24,790 nt of DNA from J089 sp964535735 (GTDB taxonomy: Bacteria; Fidelibacterota; Marinisomatia; Marinisomatales; J089), in contig CAZHTM010000034.1 of NCBI GenBank assembly GCA_964535735.1, positions 1 through 24,790 of the forward strand, written 5' to 3'. This document shows positions 23,938-24,790 of this stretch, piece after piece (positions within the stretch are counted from its first letter, which is position 1; each line of letters begins with the position of its first letter). A program made the translations under genes and the position numbers. The notes beneath the pieces are model-generated. The model was not told where the DNA came from. It was given only the letters and a program-made list of their open reading frames with translations, and ran no database searches.

Positions 23938-24126
23938 CTACCCGGCGCGGGACCGGGTCCACGACAGCACAATGCCCAATATCAAACCAAACCGGATTGC
24001 AGATTCCCAATCCACAACGCCGGTTCCGTGGGCCACCAGGCTGTAGATAAAAGACACCAGGGCTGTGACCACGAAGGTCAGTGTAAAAATCACGGTTCCC
24101 TCAACAAGTAAAACTTTCCAAGGCAT
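23938..24126 (-). CDS. Small two-helix membrane protein of unknown function
   Basis: A 62-residue protein with two hydrophobic helices (VIFTLTFVVTALVSFIYSLVA and IRFGLILGIVLSW) joined by an acidic loop and ending in a basic tail. AAAGGAGGGT lies 6 bases before ATG 24126, an excellent ribosome site, which is the main reason to call it real. No cysteines or other catalytic residues are visible. Upstream is a 295-base stretch without genes that carries an exact FNR-type site, so the protein may be controlled by oxygen or by another Crp/Fnr regulator. The family is not recognised. Confidence 0.7.
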   Translation of the reverse strand: MPWKVLLVEGTVIFTLTFVVTALVSFIYSLVAHGTGVVDWESAIRFGLILGIVLSWTRSRAG

Positions 24127-24254
24127 GATTTACCCTCCTTTCGACAGTTTTTTTTACCGTCATTATGAAAAATCCAGCACAATCAATATTTCAAATAAAC
24201 GTTTCTCCGTCCGGACCAAATCATTTCATGATCCCATTATTTTTCGCCTCTCAT

Positions 24255-24260
24255 TTTAAA
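24255..24260 (-). promoter_or_regulatory. Candidate -10 element downstream of the FNR-type site
   Basis: TTTAAA begins 23 bases after the FNR-type palindrome on the minus strand. That is the exact spacing of a class II FNR-activated promoter (site centred at -41.5), predicting transcription from about 24248 toward the 62-residue membrane protein with a leader of roughly 120 bases. Confidence 0.4.
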
Positions 24261-24282
24261 TCGACCCTTACCTTACTATACC

Positions 24283-24296
24283 TTGATCAATATCAA
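24283..24296. promoter_or_regulatory. Exact FNR-type (Crp/Fnr family) binding site
   Basis: TTGATCAATATCAA matches the FNR consensus TTGAT-N4-ATCAA at all ten defined positions. It is the main recognisable element in the 295-base gene-free stretch 24127-24421; the rest of that stretch is AT-rich with no open frame or terminator I can support. The gene for the regulator is not in the window. Confidence 0.6.
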
Positions 24297-24421
24297 AAGG
24301 ATTCTCGATTGGTTGACCGGATAACTGGCGGATCCCCGATTCACTCGACTAGAGAATAATGAAAAACACGGAAACATTTATCTGAAAATCGCGAACGTTG
24401 CCCGGCACAATTTTTAAACGA

Positions 24422-24628
24422 TTATTCCTTGCCCCAGGTCAAAATCACCGCGCTGACGATAGTGCCGCTTCCAGCAGCGCCGAGGACCCCGATGATAGTC
24501 GCCAGTTGTGCGTCGAAAGCAAATCCTAATAACTTGCTTAACAGATAAACCGCCGATAAGCTGAAAGCCATACCTGCAATCACACAGAGGGGAATAAGCC
24601 AAAAAAAGGTTTTTATGTTAACTTCCAT
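24422..24628 (-). CDS. Small two-helix membrane protein of unknown function
   Basis: A 68-residue protein with two hydrophobic helices (FFWLIPLCVIAGMAFSLSAVY and a Gly/Ala-rich second helix, IIGVLGAAGSGTIVSAVILTW) joined by a short loop. AAAGGAG lies 7 bases before ATG 24628, supporting a real gene. The Gly/Ala-rich second helix suggests close helix packing in an oligomer, but no family is recognised. It is unrelated in sequence to the 62-residue protein downstream, despite similar size and topology. Confidence 0.65.
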   Translation of the reverse strand: MEVNIKTFFWLIPLCVIAGMAFSLSAVYLLSKLLGFAFDAQLATIIGVLGAAGSGTIVSAVILTWGKE

Positions 24629-24790
24629 TTAATTACTCCTTTCCGGAAAGAATTGACTATTGCACGGTTTCCTGAGCGGATACTCTTTTGAAAACCAATT
24701 GACAACCCGGTATGGATGAAGAAGGAACGTCTTTGTTATTACTCCGGCGAAGTTTATTCGTATGAAATTTTCACACGTAATGAGTAAAAC
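24629..24790. other. Window edge with no supported gene
   Basis: The last 162 bases hold no feature I can support. The minus strand is open through the edge for 54 codons in one frame ending right before the 24628 ATG, but its composition does not look like protein. On plus, an ATG at 24761 opens MKFSHVMSK and runs off the edge without a ribosome site. Confidence 0.4.

Noticed and set aside
24629..24790. Open minus-strand frame of 54 codons ending at the TAA before ATG 24628
   Set aside because: A frame this short can be open by chance in AT-rich DNA, and the translation does not resemble a protein end; more upstream sequence would decide.
24761..24790. Possible gene start on plus (MKFSHVMSK) at the window edge
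   Set aside because: Only nine codons are visible and there is no ribosome site.

Overview
The window looks like a chromosomal segment from a didermic FCB-group bacterium, most likely Candidatus Marinimicrobia (Neomarinimicrobiota) or a close relative. This is inferred from protein style and gene neighbourhoods, not from a marker gene search. Clues are an exported protein with a PNPFNP-type C-terminal sorting domain, a dockerin-tailed exported enzyme, TonB-dependent and other outer-membrane barrels, and many Shine-Dalgarno-led genes. A 100-base N run (7134-7233) marks a draft-assembly scaffold gap. There is no sign of phage, transposons, CRISPR, tRNA or rRNA.

Layout. (1) 1-8111, all minus strand: an exported M1 peptidase with a probable C-terminal barrel, a small protein of unknown function, a VKOR-like disulfide enzyme, a peptidylarginine-deiminase-like secreted enzyme with a dockerin tail, a polytopic membrane protein, trigger factor (tig) and the start of clpP. 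(2) 8221-10098, minus strand: an oxidative-stress cluster of a PerR-type regulator, a 2-Cys peroxiredoxin and an iron superoxide dismutase, with two intrinsic terminators and a PerR-box-like palindrome. (3) 10129-13731, plus strand: a cobalamin riboswitch with a terminator-type expression platform, then a BtuB-like TonB-dependent receptor and a BtuG-like beta-propeller carrying a sorting domain. (4) 13732-16806, minus strand, converging on the B12 genes: a YhaM-type exoribonuclease, an ECF-transporter S component and an outer-membrane barrel, joined by short overlaps. (5) 17010-20487: a GNAT acetyltransferase on plus, then fur-feoA-feoB-FeoB-associated protein on minus, with overlapping genes and a perfect 7-1-7 palindrome at the fur promoter. 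(6) 20515-23740, minus: mltG and a PcrA/UvrD helicase. (7) 23741-24790: small two-helix membrane proteins and an exact FNR-type site.

How they fit together. The fur-feo and perR-prx-sod clusters give iron uptake and peroxide/superoxide defence with two distinguishable Fur paralogues (Glu versus Asp at the diagnostic ligand). The riboswitch, BtuB-like and BtuG-like genes form a cobalamin capture unit in which the propeller appears to be exported through a C-terminal sorting domain instead of a lipid anchor. The ECF S component and barrel next door may supply further vitamin transport, but this is inference. The most unusual items are the PPAD-like deiminase whose tail is a dockerin, the B12 capture unit, the Asn at the expected catalytic Asp position of ClpP, and the FNR-type site beside small membrane proteins.
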